Shown here: positions 38,002 through 47,937 of the stretch, one piece after another
Layout of the letters: the number at the start of each line of letters is the position of its first letter
Position numbering within the stretch: position 1 is the stretch's first letter
Assembly (NCBI RefSeq): GCF_013366925.1
Contig: NZ_JAALDK010000001.1
Coordinates: 6,012,001-6,076,000, forward strand
Reading direction: 5' to 3'
DNA: 64,000 bases
Source of the DNA: Paraburkholderia youngii
Lineage (GTDB): Bacteria; Pseudomonadota; Gammaproteobacteria; Burkholderiales; Burkholderiaceae
Made by a program: the position numbers and the translations under genes
Notes under the pieces: model-generated
Seen by the model: only the letters and a program-made list of their open reading frames with translations
The model's database searches: none
What the model was told of the DNA's origin: nothing

Positions 38002-38565
38002 TCAGAAGTGATATTGCAAATATAGCTGGCTGAAATTTATACCAGGATTCGGCTCTTTGATACCGCCATTGGAAACATGCTGGAAGCGGTAGCCGGCGAC
38101 ATACTGCCGATGAGCGCCGAACTGCAGCCCGACGCCCGCCATCTCGGAGAATTGGAACGCGGTGCCCAACGTGAAGTCGGAAGAAATGCGCGGGCTGGTC
38201 AGCACCCCGACGCCGGCACCCACCTCGATGAATGGCCGCACCAAACCCGACGACTTGACGAAGCGGATCACCGGCGTCACACCGATCTCGCCGATGTCGT
38301 CGTGAACGTTTCCTTCATTGGTGTGCCACCACGCGACGTGCGCCTCGCCGATCAGCGCGAAATGCCAGTCGCCGATCTGCCACCAGGTGAGGTTCGGGTC
38401 CCAGACCACGCCGAGATCGAGCCTCTTGACGTGACGATCACCGACACCAGCGGCCACCAGCACGCCGAACTGGTCAGCCCGGGACGCGCCCGCCGCACCC
38501 AGCAGCAGAATGGCCAACGCACTTTTTAGAGTAAGTCCACGGACCACAAGATTCTTGTTGTTCAT
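38002..38565 (-). CDS. pagL: PagL-type lipid A 3-O-deacylase (acyloxyacyl hydrolase)
   Basis: An outer-membrane beta-barrel of 187 aa that removes the 3-O acyl chain from lipid A. A signal peptide (about 1-30, ending GASRADQ) precedes alternating strands and a C-terminal aromatic ending (YLQYHF) typical of barrels. The catalytic His and Ser are in FQHVSNGG (His163, Ser165). The third residue of the Pseudomonas triad (Glu, 14 residues after the His) is Asn177 here as I align it. Expression in relatives is often regulated or latent. Confidence 0.8.
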   Translation of the reverse strand: MNNKNLVVRGLTLKSALAILLLGAAGASRADQFGVLVAAGVGDRHVKRLDLGVVWDPNLTWWQIGDWHFALIGEAHVAWWHTNEGNVHDDIGEIGVTPVIRFVKSSGLVRPFIEVGAGVGVLTSPRISSDFTLGTAFQFSEMAGVGLQFGAHRQYVAGYRFQHVSNGGIKEPNPGINFSQLYLQYHF

Positions 38566-38804
38566 TCAGCCCCCATTCTGGTGACTATTAAGCGAGCGCC
38601 CCCTTTGTTCCACGCACGATTTAGGGGCAAGTATCTTCCAGGTTATGCGCCCAAACAGCAATTATTCACTTTAGAACAGAACGATGTCAGTCGATCATGA
38701 GGCGGCAGCCGCCTCGAACGGTAATTTGTACAGGCTCAACGCACAGTGCAAATAGAGCGTATGATGACTATCAGAAATCAAGACTCCATAGGATTTTCCG
38801 GAAC

Positions 38805-38834
38805 TTGGATACCCCTGCGACATCTAAGTATTAG
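38805..38834 (+). promoter_or_regulatory. Candidate rpoH promoter
   Basis: TTGGAT (38805-38810) and TATTAG (38829-38834) are separated by 18 nt. The -10 overlaps the first arm of the CIRCE element, so HrcA binding would block it. Confidence 0.4.
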
Positions 38835-38857
38835 CACTCGGCAGATCTGAGTGCTAA
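38831..38857 (+). promoter_or_regulatory. CIRCE element (HrcA operator) upstream of rpoH
   Basis: TTAGCACTC, nine bases, then GAGTGCTAA: a perfect match to the CIRCE consensus TTAGCACTC-N9-GAGTGCTAA. It lies 62-88 nt before the rpoH start codon and overlaps the putative -10 and start site. Elsewhere in the 353-nt pagL-rpoH gap I see no gene. Confidence 0.93.
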
Positions 38858-38918
38858 CATCCATCGCTGGAGTCGTTTACTGAGTACGCAATTGTCTGAT
38901 TCCAAAGGAGCTTCACAC

Positions 38919-39854
<936 letters not shown>

Positions 39855-39924
39855 AAGCGTCGAAGCCATGCGCGCGTCAATTGTGTCCTGCCCACGACTT
39901 GGGTAAAAGCGACACACGGTAACC

Positions 39925-39989
39925 GGTCGCGTACTATTTAGCGACCATCGCGCTCAAGCCCCGCCCTCGCAAGACGGCGGGGCTTTTTC
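39925..39989 (+). terminator. Stem-loop and rho-independent terminator after rpoH
   Basis: A first hairpin GGTCGC-N10-GCGACC (39925-39946) is followed by a 10-bp perfect stem AAGCCCCGCC/GGCGGGGCTT (39956-39985) and TTTT. The second is a canonical terminator. Confidence 0.85.
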
Positions 39990-40079
39990 ATTCCTTTCGT
40001 CCATTCGTGCGTCTCCCGGCCGCAGCGCATTCGCGTAGGCCTGTCCCCAAGCCGGCCTGTCGAGCCCGGTAAGCCTTTC

Positions 40080-40109
40080 TTGACGTATCGCGAGTCCGGT
40101 AGCAATACT
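40080..40109 (+). promoter_or_regulatory. Candidate promoter of the cydPAB operon
   Basis: TTGACG (40080-40085) and AATACT (40104-40109) are 18 nt apart, about 160 nt before cydP. No FNR/ANR-type palindrome was recognised. The rest of the rpoH-cydP gap holds the rpoH terminator and no gene. Confidence 0.4.
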
Positions 40110-40270
40110 GCACAGACGCGGCAAGTTTCACGACGTGATGCCGCATGGCTAACCTTGAGCGCGCGAGGTTCTCCCTCCTACAGTCGGCATGCATTCGCCA
40201 GACTGCCCGACGGCAAGGGCGGTCTGGATCCGGCCGGACTCTCCGGCGTGAAGTCGTCTTTCGACCGATC

Positions 40271-40531
40271 ATGACCCTAGCCCTCAATCGCAGCAGCACT
40301 GTCCGGTCGCGCTTGCGCGGCGGGTTCACCAGGTGGGTGCGCGGTCCAACCCTGGCGCGCGATATCGCCATCATCCTCGTCATCAAGTTCGCCCTACTGA
40401 TGGCGCTCAAATTCGCATTCTTCAATCATCCGCAGGCGGAGCACATGATGCTGCCGCCTCGGCAGGTCGCGCAGGCGCTGCTGTCGGTGCCCGCCCCGCA
40501 TCCGTCCGGAGGTGATCAACATGCCCGTTAG
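40271..40531 (+). CDS. cydP: CydP-type small subunit of cytochrome bd oxidase
   Basis: A small bitopic membrane protein of 86 aa. One hydrophobic helix (about 31-50, ARDIAIILVIKFALLMALKFAFF) follows a basic N-terminus. The HPQAEHMMLPP segment and its position directly before cydA match the CydP family of betaproteobacterial cytochrome bd operons. ATG at 40271 follows from family length. Its end overlaps the cydA start by 11 nt, so translation is probably coupled. No cydX is found after cydB. Confidence 0.75.
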   Translation: MTLALNRSSTVRSRLRGGFTRWVRGPTLARDIAIILVIKFALLMALKFAFFNHPQAEHMMLPPRQVAQALLSVPAPHPSGGDQHAR

Positions 40532-42113
40532 CGAAGTCGTAGAACTGTCGCGGCTCCAGTTCGCCATCACGGCGCTTTATCACTTTCTGTTCGTGCCGCT
40601 CACGCTCGGCCTCGCCTGGTTGCTCGTCATCATGGAGTCGGTCTACGTGATGACCGGCAAGCAGATCTACAAGGACATGACGCAGTTCTGGGGCAAGCTG
40701 TTCGGCATCAACTTCGCAATGGGCGTCGCGACCGGCCTCACGCTCGAATTTCAGTTCGGCACCAACTGGGCCTATTACTCCCATTACGTCGGCGACATTT
40801 TCGGCGTGCCGCTCGCCGTCGAAGGACTGATGGCGTTCTTCCTCGAATCGACGTTCGTCGGTCTGTTCTTCTTCGGCTGGAACAGATTGTCAAAAGTGCA
40901 GCATCTGATCGTCACGTTCTGTGTCGCGCTCGGATCGAACCTGTCGGCGCTGTGGATTCTGATCGCCAACGGCTGGATGAACAATCCGGTCGGCGCGACG
41001 TTCAACTACCAGACGATGCGCATGGAGCTCGACAACATCGGCTCGGTGATCTTCAACCCGGTCGCACAGGTGAAGTTCGTGCACACGGTGTCGGCCGGTT
41101 ACGTGACCGCGGCGTTGTTCGTGCTCGGGGTGTCGTCGTGGTATCTGTTGAAGCGCCGCGACACCGAGTTCGCGCTGCGCTCGTTCGCGATCGCCGCCGG
41201 TTTCGGCCTCGCGTCGGCGCTGTGCGTAATCGTGCTCGGCGACGAATCCGGCTATCGCACCGGTGAAGTCCAGCAGGTCAAGCTCGCCGCAATCGAATCC
41301 GAATGGGAGACCGCGCCCGCGCCGGCGCCGTTCACGGTCTTCGGTATTCCCAATCAAAAGGAGCAGCGCACCGACTACGCGATCCGCGTGCCGTATGCGC
41401 TCGGCATCATCGCGACCCGCTCGCTGAGCGAACCCGTGGTCGGCCTGCGCGACCTGATCGTCGAAAACGAGGGGCGCATCAAGAACGGCATGCTCGCCTA
41501 CTCGGCGCTGCAGAAGTTGAAAGGCGGCGACTCGAGCGACGAAGCGCACGCCGCGTTCGACAAGTACAAGGACGATCTCGGCTACGGCCTGCTGCTCAAG
41601 CGGTTCGCGCCGAACGTCACCGATGCGACGCCAGACCAGATCGCGGCCGCGGCAAAAAGCACGATTCCGCCAGTGCTGCCGCTGTTCTTCTCGTTCCGCA
41701 TGATGGTCGGCCTCGGCCTGCTGTTCCTCGCGACCTTCGTGCTCGCGTTCTGGTTCTGCGCGCAGCGCACGCTGCTGCTCGAAAAGCGTCGCTGGTTCCT
41801 GCGTTGGGCGGTCATCGCGATTCCGCTGCCGTGGCTCGCCGCCGAGCTCGGCTGGATCGTCGCCGAAATGGGCCGCCAGCCGTGGAGCATCGCGGGCATT
41901 CTGCCGACCAACCTGGCCGCATCGACACTGACGCCGCGCGATCTGTATCTGAGCATCGGCGGCTTCGTGCTGTTCTACACGGGGCTGTTCGTCATCGAGA
42001 TCATGCTGATGCTCAAGTACGCACGGCTCGGCCCTTCGTCGCTGCATACCGGCCGCTATCACCACGAGAACGACCAGCAGGTGACTCAGCCGCTGTCGAA
42101 CACGGCCGCGTGA
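40521..42113 (+). CDS. cydA: Cytochrome bd ubiquinol oxidase subunit I
   Basis: The heme-bearing subunit of the bd oxidase, which reduces O2 with quinol electrons without pumping protons. It is 530 aa. A conserved heme-ligand His lies in [21 protein letters not shown] and GRQPW motifs are present, and the Q-loop carries [11 protein letters not shown] long C-terminal Q-loop insert similar to E. coli CydA follows ([22 protein letters not shown]...), so this is the L-type. ATG at 40521 has GGAGGTG upstream; a GTG at 40512 is an alternative. Confidence 0.97.
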   Translation: MPVSEVVELSRLQFAITALYHFLFVPLTLGLAWLLVIMESVYVMTGKQIYKDMTQFWGKLFGINFAMGVATGLTLEFQFGTNWAYYSHYVGDIFGVPLAVEGLMAFFLESTFVGLFFFGWNRLSKVQHLIVTFCVALGSNLSALWILIANGWMNNPVGATFNYQTMRMELDNIGSVIFNPVAQVKFVHTVSAGYVTAALFVLGVSSWYLLKRRDTEFALRSFAIAAGFGLASALCVIVLGDESGYRTGEVQQVKLAAIESEWETAPAPAPFTVFGIPNQKEQRTDYAIRVPYALGIIATRSLSEPVVGLRDLIVENEGRIKNGMLAYSALQKLKGGDSSDEAHAAFDKYKDDLGYGLLLKRFAPNVTDATPDQIAAAAKSTIPPVLPLFFSFRMMVGLGLLFLATFVLAFWFCAQRTLLLEKRRWFLRWAVIAIPLPWLAAELGWIVAEMGRQPWSIAGILPTNLAASTLTPRDLYLSIGGFVLFYTGLFVIEIMLMLKYARLGPSSLHTGRYHHENDQQVTQPLSNTAA

Positions 42114-42147
42114 CGCGCCGCCACACCGCTTCAGAGGAATAAGCCAT

Positions 42148-43284
42148 ATGGACTACGCAGCTCTCAGACTGATCTGGTGGGTATTGATAGGTGTACTGCT
42201 GATCGGCTTCGCGCTCACCGACGGCTTCGACATGGGCGCGGCGATCCTGCTGCCGTTCATCGCCAGGACGGACTCCGAGCGCCGCATCGTCGTGAACACG
42301 GTCGGCGCGACGTGGGAAGGCAACCAGGTCTGGTTCGTGACCGCGGGCGGCGCGATGTTCGCGGCGTGGCCGCTCGCCTACGCGGCATCGTTCTCGGGCT
42401 TCTACTTCGCGATGCTGCTGGTGCTGTTCGCGCTGTTCTTCCGTCCGGTTGGCTTCGACTATCGCGGCAAGCGCGAGGATCCGCGCTGGCGCAACGCGTG
42501 GGACTGGGGTCTCTTCATCGGCGGCTTCGTACCGGCGCTGGTGTTCGGCATCGCGTTCGGCAATCTGCTGCAAGGCGTGCCGTTCTCGTTCGATACCGAT
42601 CTGCGCGTCACCTATCACGGCAGTTTCTTCGGCCTGCTCAATCCGTTCGCGCTGCTGACGGGTCTCGTCAGCGTGTCGATGCTGGCCGCGCACGGCGCGG
42701 CGTTCGTCAAGTGGAAGACCGATGGCGAGGTTCACGAGCGCGCGTCGAAGGCGCTGCGGCTCGCGGCGCTGTGCGCGGTGGTGCTGTTTCTCATCGCGGG
42801 CGCGCTCGTCTCGACGATGATCGGCGGCTATCAGATCGTCGACATGCCGCCGCTCGACGCGGTCTCCAATCCTTTGATGAAGACCGTGATCGGCGCGCCG
42901 GGTCTGTGGCTGAACAACTACGCGCTCTATCCGTGGATGGCGATCGCGCCGCTCGCGGGTTTGGTCGGCGGGGTGCTCGCGGTGCTGCTCGCACGCTCGC
43001 GCTTCGAGGCGACGGCGTTTCTGTCGACGTCACTGATGGTCGTCGGCGTGATCCTGACCGCGGGCTTCTCGATGTTCCCGTTCATCATGCCTTCGTCACT
43101 CGACGGCCGCAGCAGCCTGACAATGTGGGATTCGACGTCGAGCCAGATGACGCTCGAAATCATGCTGTTCGCGGTGATCCTGTTCCTGCCGATCATCCTC
43201 CTCTATACCGGCTGGGTTTATCGCGTGATGCGCGGCAAGGTGACCGCCGCTGCGATCAAGGAAAACCACCATTCGATGTATTGA
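42148..43284 (+). CDS. cydB: Cytochrome bd ubiquinol oxidase subunit II
   Basis: The membrane partner of CydA, 378 aa, with about nine hydrophobic segments. The N-terminus [30 protein letters not shown] and the [11 protein letters not shown] motif are classic for CydB. It begins 34 nt after cydA. A terminator follows, and there is no room for a cydX of the enteric type. Confidence 0.97.
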   Translation: MDYAALRLIWWVLIGVLLIGFALTDGFDMGAAILLPFIARTDSERRIVVNTVGATWEGNQVWFVTAGGAMFAAWPLAYAASFSGFYFAMLLVLFALFFRPVGFDYRGKREDPRWRNAWDWGLFIGGFVPALVFGIAFGNLLQGVPFSFDTDLRVTYHGSFFGLLNPFALLTGLVSVSMLAAHGAAFVKWKTDGEVHERASKALRLAALCAVVLFLIAGALVSTMIGGYQIVDMPPLDAVSNPLMKTVIGAPGLWLNNYALYPWMAIAPLAGLVGGVLAVLLARSRFEATAFLSTSLMVVGVILTAGFSMFPFIMPSSLDGRSSLTMWDSTSSQMTLEIMLFAVILFLPIILLYTGWVYRVMRGKVTAAAIKENHHSMY

Positions 43285-43335
43285 GCGGCACCAGCGGGTG
43301 ACTCGCCAGGCGGCACGCTTGGGTCGTAGACGCGA

Positions 43336-43369
43336 AAGCGACACCTTGGGACAAGGTGCCGCTTTTTTT
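43336..43369 (+). terminator. Rho-independent terminator after cydB
   Basis: AGCG-A-CACCTTG pairs with CAAGGTG-C-CGCT around a 3-nt loop with one internal mismatch, followed by a run of seven T residues. Confidence 0.8.
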
Positions 43370-43400
43370 CTCTCAACAGTGCCCGACAGCCATCAGCCGA

Positions 43401-45200
43401 TCAAGCCGGCACCGGCGCCGCGCCCGCGCCACCGCCTTGCGACGACAGCCGCTCGGCCAGCTTCTGCGCATAGCGCTGCGCGGCCTCGCCGACGACGATA
43501 TGGAACGTGTCGGTCGACACCCACGCGGTATCGAGCGACGCGAGGCGCTGACGATCGATCGCCGCCGCATCGCGCACGACCACGCGCAGACGCGTCGCCG
43601 CGACCGCATCGAGCGACACAACGTTGCCCGCGCCACCGAACACGGCGAGCCAGCGCAGCGGATCGGGGTCGAGCGGACCGCCTTGCGCGTCGTCGGCGTG
43701 CCCAGCGTTTCGCGCGGCCGGCGCGGCAGCGGTAGCCGGCGCCGACACGGCAGCACTCGCCACCTTCACTGCGTCGCCCTGACCCTGCGCGATCGCCGTA
43801 CGCATCTCATCGGCGATGATGTCCGCTTCCGGTCCGATGATCACCTGCACGTTGTTCGCGCCGCGCTTGAGCACGCCACGCGCGCCGATCGACTTCAGTT
43901 CGCTTTCGGAGACCTTGTCCGCATCGACGACCGACAGGCGCAGACGCGTCGTGCATGCATCCACGACCGACAGGTTCGCCGCCCCACCGAGCGCCGCGAT
44001 ATAACGCTGCGCACGCGGCACGGCCGCACCGGCCGCCGGCGCGACGAAACCACCCTCCGCGAACGACTCGACCTGCTCTTCCGCAGCGGCGGGCTCACGG
44101 CCCGGCGTCGCCATGTTGAACTTGCGGATGAAGAAGCGGAACAGACCGTAGTACACGACCGAGTACACGATACCGAGCGGAATCGCCCACCAGCCCTTCG
44201 TCGACAGACCGAAGTTCAGCACGTAGTCGATGAAGCCCGCCGAGAACGTAAAGCCGAGGTGAATGCCGAGCGCCGAGCAGATCGCGAGCGACAGCCCTGT
44301 CAGCAGCGCGTGGATCGCATACAGCACCGGCGCAAGGAACATGAAGCTGAACTCGATCGGCTCGGTCACGCCGGTCAGGAACGACGTGAGCGCCATCGAG
44401 AACAGCAGGCCGCCGGCCACCGCGCGACGCTCCTTCGGCACCTCGTGGAACATCGCGAGACACGCGGCCGGCAGGCCGAACATCATCACCGGGAAGAAGC
44501 CGGTCATGAAGGTGCCCGCGGTCGGGTCGCCGGCGAAGAAGCGGTGCAGGTCGCCCGTGACCGCCGCGCCGCCGGCCGGCGTGAAGCTGCCGAACACGAA
44601 CCACGTCAGCGAGTTCAGGATGTGATGCAGGCCCGTGACGAGCAGCAAGCGGTTCAGCACACCGAACACGAAGGCGCCGAGCGCGCCGGCCGTCGTGAGC
44701 CAGTGGCCGGCCAGATCGATCGCGCTCTGCACCGGCGCCCACACGTGGCCGAATATGATGCCTAGCACCACGCAGACCACGCCTGTCACGATCGGCACGA
44801 AGCGTTTGCCGCCGAAGAACGCCAGGTAGTCGGGCAGCTTGATGTCCTTGTAGCGGTTGTACAGCAGTCCCGCGACGATCCCCGCGATGATCCCCGACAG
44901 CACGCCCATGTTGAGCTTGTCGTTGATGTCCTTCATCACCGCGGTCTGCACCAGATAGCCGATCGCGCCAGCCAGACCCGCGACGCCGTTATTGTCTTTG
45001 GCGAAGCCGACCGCCACACCGATCGCGAACAGTAGCGGCAGGTTGTCGAAGATCGCGCCGCCCGCATCGGCGATCATCTTGATGTTGAACACGTCGGGCT
45101 GGCCGAGCCGCAGCAGCAGGCCGGCGACCGGTAGCACCGCGATCGGCAGCATCAGCGCGCGTCCCAGGCGCTGTATCTTCAGAAACGGATTTGCATCCAT
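43401..45200 (-). CDS. nagE: PTS N-acetylglucosamine permease EIICB with duplicated IIB
   Basis: Imports and phosphorylates GlcNAc. It is 599 aa. The IIC domain (about 5-365) has the sugar-site GVTEPIEFSFMFLAP motif. IIB-1 (about 397-470) holds the phospho-cysteine Cys416 in DACTTRLR. An Ala-rich linker leads to a second IIB-like domain (about 513-590, FGGAGNVVSLDA...TRLRVVV) with no cysteine anywhere. There is no IIA domain; EIIA is fused to HPr-EI in the next gene upstream. ATG at 45200 has GGAG 7 nt before it. Last gene of the nag operon. Confidence 0.92.
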   Translation of the reverse strand: MDANPFLKIQRLGRALMLPIAVLPVAGLLLRLGQPDVFNIKMIADAGGAIFDNLPLLFAIGVAVGFAKDNNGVAGLAGAIGYLVQTAVMKDINDKLNMGVLSGIIAGIVAGLLYNRYKDIKLPDYLAFFGGKRFVPIVTGVVCVVLGIIFGHVWAPVQSAIDLAGHWLTTAGALGAFVFGVLNRLLLVTGLHHILNSLTWFVFGSFTPAGGAAVTGDLHRFFAGDPTAGTFMTGFFPVMMFGLPAACLAMFHEVPKERRAVAGGLLFSMALTSFLTGVTEPIEFSFMFLAPVLYAIHALLTGLSLAICSALGIHLGFTFSAGFIDYVLNFGLSTKGWWAIPLGIVYSVVYYGLFRFFIRKFNMATPGREPAAAEEQVESFAEGGFVAPAAGAAVPRAQRYIAALGGAANLSVVDACTTRLRLSVVDADKVSESELKSIGARGVLKRGANNVQVIIGPEADIIADEMRTAIAQGQGDAVKVASAAVSAPATAAAPAARNAGHADDAQGGPLDPDPLRWLAVFGGAGNVVSLDAVAATRLRVVVRDAAAIDRQRLASLDTAWVSTDTFHIVVGEAAQRYAQKLAERLSSQGGGAGAAPVPA

Positions 45201-45331
45201 CGGTATCTCCAATTTTGTCTCGTGGGGTAAGTCTTCGGTGAGTAGTGCAGCATTGCGGAGAATCGCGCCGCGCGTGAAGGCAGCCGTACTGCCGGACGCA
45301 CGGCGTGCGAGTTCTCCATTTGATTAATCTT

Positions 45332-47926
45332 TCAATCGAGCGGCCACGTCGCGCGGCTTGCGGCTCGAACCGCCTGCGCCGAGTCGAGCGCGAGCGCATC
45401 GCGAGCGCGCTGGCGGCACAACTGATAGTCGAGCGTGCGCACGCGTGCCTTGATGCCGGGCACCGAGACCGGATCGACCGATAGCTCGGTCACACCCAGG
45501 CCCACCAGCAGCGGCATCGCGAGCGGGTCGCCGGCGAGCGCGCCGCATACGCCGACCCATTTGCCATGCTTCGCGGCACCTTCGACGGTCGCCGCGATCA
45601 GCCGCAGCACCGCCGGATGCAGGCCGTCCGCCTGCGCCGCGAGATCGGGCTGGCAGCGGTCCATCGCGAGCGTGTATTGGGTCAGGTCGTTGGTGCCGAT
45701 CGACAGGAAATCGGCGTGCTGGGCGAGCTGATCGGCGAGCAATGCGGCCGACGGCACTTCGATCATCACACCCACTTCGACCGGCTCGGTGCTGCCCGCT
45801 TCGCGTGCCAGTTCGTCGATACGCTTGCGGATGCGGATCAGTTCGCCCGCATCGGTGACCATCGGCAGCAGGATGCGCACGGCGCCGATCGGACGCACTG
45901 CGAGCAGGCCACGCAGCTGGTCATCGAGCAGATCGGGGCGCACCTGCGCGAGGCGCACGCCGCGCAGGCCGAGCGCGGGATTCGGCTCGGGCGGCAGCGT
46001 CAGATAGTCGACTTCCTTGTCCGCGCCGACGTCGAGCGTGCGGATGATCGCGCTGCGGCCGCGCAACGCATCGACGATCGCCTGATAGCTGTGGCGATGC
46101 TCGTCCGCGCTCGGCGCGGCCGGGCGGTGGATGAACAGCAGCTCGGTGCGCAACAGGCCGACCGAGTCGGCGCCGTTGTCGACCGCGGCGTTCGCGTCGT
46201 CGAGTGTGGCGATGTTGGCGGCCACTTCGATCGCGCGGCCGTCGGCGGTCGCCGCTGCCTGTTGCGAGGTGCGGCGATTCGCTTCGCGCACGTCGGCGAG
46301 GCGGCTGCGTTCGCACCGGGCGCGTTCGACGTCGAGTTCGGTCGGCGCGAATTCGAGCCGGCCGGTGCTCGCGTTCACCACCACCTGAGTGCCATCGGGA
46401 ATCGCATGCAACGCGTCGCCGACCGCGACCAGCGCCGGGATGCCCGCCTGACGCGCGAGAATCGCCGCGTGCGAGGTCGCGCCGCCACGTGCCATCACGA
46501 GCGCGGTCACACGCGTGCGATCGAGCGACGACAAATCCGACGGCGTGAATTCGTCGGCCGCGAGCACCGCCTCGTCCGGCAGCGTGCGGGCGGCGCTACT
46601 CGTGTAGCCGAGCGCGCGCTGCACACGCTTTTCGATGTCGCGCAGATCGGCGGCCCGCTCGGCGAGCAGTGCGTCTTCGACATTACTCAGGATGTCTATT
46701 TGCGCGCGGATCGCCTCGCGCCACGCAAAACCCGCGCTCTTGCCGAGGCTGATCAGATCGCGCGCGGCGTCGAGCAGCGTCGGATCTTCGAGCAGCACGC
46801 GATGCACCGCGAAAATTCCCGCCTCGCCGACCGCCCCGCGTTGCGACGCATCGCGCACGATCGCGTCGAGATCGGCGTCGACGGTCGCGATCGCCTTGTC
46901 GAGCAGACGGCTTTCCGCCGCCGACGTGCCGCTCGCCTGCTCCGGCGGATCGACGTCCGCGTCGTCCCAGCGCACCAGCTTGCCGACCGCAACGCCCGGC
47001 GCCGCGCATACACCCGCGAGCGTATTCGGCGCGAGCGGCTCGCCCGCGGCGGGCGTGGCAACCACGGTCGTCGGTGCTGTCGCCGGCCGCGCGGGCTTGT
47101 GTTCCACCTCACCGTGCGCTTCGCGCGTCAGTTCATCGGCGATCGCATCGACCGCCGCCTGCGCGTGCGGACCGACGCCGAGCAACTCGACGCTCGCGCC
47201 TTCGCCGGCACCGAGTCCCAGCAGACCCACCACGCTTTCGATCGGCGCCTTGCGCCCGTCGTAGCGCACCTCGACGCGCGCGTCGAAGCCGCGCGCCGCT
47301 TCGCGCGCTCGCGCCGCGGGCCGCGCATGCAGACCGCCCGCGTGCGTCAGCGTGATCTGCCGGCGCGCTTCGTCCATCACCTGCGCGGCGCACGCCTCGC
47401 GCACCGCGTCATGACTGACGCCGTCGCGCGCGCGCAGCACCAGCAGTGGCGTTTCGCCGGCCTTGACGTGACCGTTCGGCGCCCGCTCGATGATTTCGAA
47501 CATTTCCGAATTCGCAATCGCGACCACCGACACGAGGCTCGGCGCATTCAGCGCGACCTGATCCTGATCGAACTCGATCAGCACGTCACCAGCGCGAACC
47601 TGCGCGCCCTGCCCGACCATCGGCGCAAAGCCCTTGCCGTTCAGCCCGACCGTGTCGATACCGATATGCAGCAGAATCTGCGCACCTTCGGCGCTCTCGA
47701 GCGTCACCGCGTGGCCGGTGCGCGCGAGATGCGTGACGACGCCGTCGCACGGCGCGACGAGCCGCCCCTCGAGCGGATCGACGCCGATGCCGTCGCCGAA
47801 CATGCCGCCCGAAAATACCGGGTCCGGCACCTTCGCGAGCGGCACCACCGGACCGGTCAGCGGTGCAAGCAAAACAATGTGATCTTCGGAATGGCTCATC
47901 AGGTTGGACTTCTCGACACGTCGCAT
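45332..47926 (-). CDS. nagF: Fused PTS EIIA(Glc-type)-HPr-EI phosphotransferase
   Basis: A single 864-aa protein that carries phosphoryl groups from PEP to NagE. EIIA, crr-like, has the active His87 in ILLHIGIDT. HPr (about 189-275) has His200 in GLHARPAA, and Ser231 (RKAPIESVVGLL) at the position of regulatory Ser46. EI (about 300-850) has the phospho-His486 in ARGGATSHAAIL and the C-terminal PEP-binding GTNDLTQYTLA...DR motif with CGALAGDP. This fusion is known for GlcNAc PTS of Pseudomonas and Burkholderia. A start at 47899 is an alternative. 131 nt separate it from nagE. Confidence 0.94.
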   Translation of the reverse strand: MRRVEKSNLMSHSEDHIVLLAPLTGPVVPLAKVPDPVFSGGMFGDGIGVDPLEGRLVAPCDGVVTHLARTGHAVTLESAEGAQILLHIGIDTVGLNGKGFAPMVGQGAQVRAGDVLIEFDQDQVALNAPSLVSVVAIANSEMFEIIERAPNGHVKAGETPLLVLRARDGVSHDAVREACAAQVMDEARRQITLTHAGGLHARPAARAREAARGFDARVEVRYDGRKAPIESVVGLLGLGAGEGASVELLGVGPHAQAAVDAIADELTREAHGEVEHKPARPATAPTTVVATPAAGEPLAPNTLAGVCAAPGVAVGKLVRWDDADVDPPEQASGTSAAESRLLDKAIATVDADLDAIVRDASQRGAVGEAGIFAVHRVLLEDPTLLDAARDLISLGKSAGFAWREAIRAQIDILSNVEDALLAERAADLRDIEKRVQRALGYTSSAARTLPDEAVLAADEFTPSDLSSLDRTRVTALVMARGGATSHAAILARQAGIPALVAVGDALHAIPDGTQVVVNASTGRLEFAPTELDVERARCERSRLADVREANRRTSQQAAATADGRAIEVAANIATLDDANAAVDNGADSVGLLRTELLFIHRPAAPSADEHRHSYQAIVDALRGRSAIIRTLDVGADKEVDYLTLPPEPNPALGLRGVRLAQVRPDLLDDQLRGLLAVRPIGAVRILLPMVTDAGELIRIRKRIDELAREAGSTEPVEVGVMIEVPSAALLADQLAQHADFLSIGTNDLTQYTLAMDRCQPDLAAQADGLHPAVLRLIAATVEGAAKHGKWVGVCGALAGDPLAMPLLVGLGVTELSVDPVSVPGIKARVRTLDYQLCRQRARDALALDSAQAVRAASRATWPLD

Positions 47927-47937
47927 CGTCGTTCTCG

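Noticed and set aside
43285..43335. A cydX gene after cydB
   Set aside because: No ORF with a CydX-like WYF-rich helix fits before the terminator.
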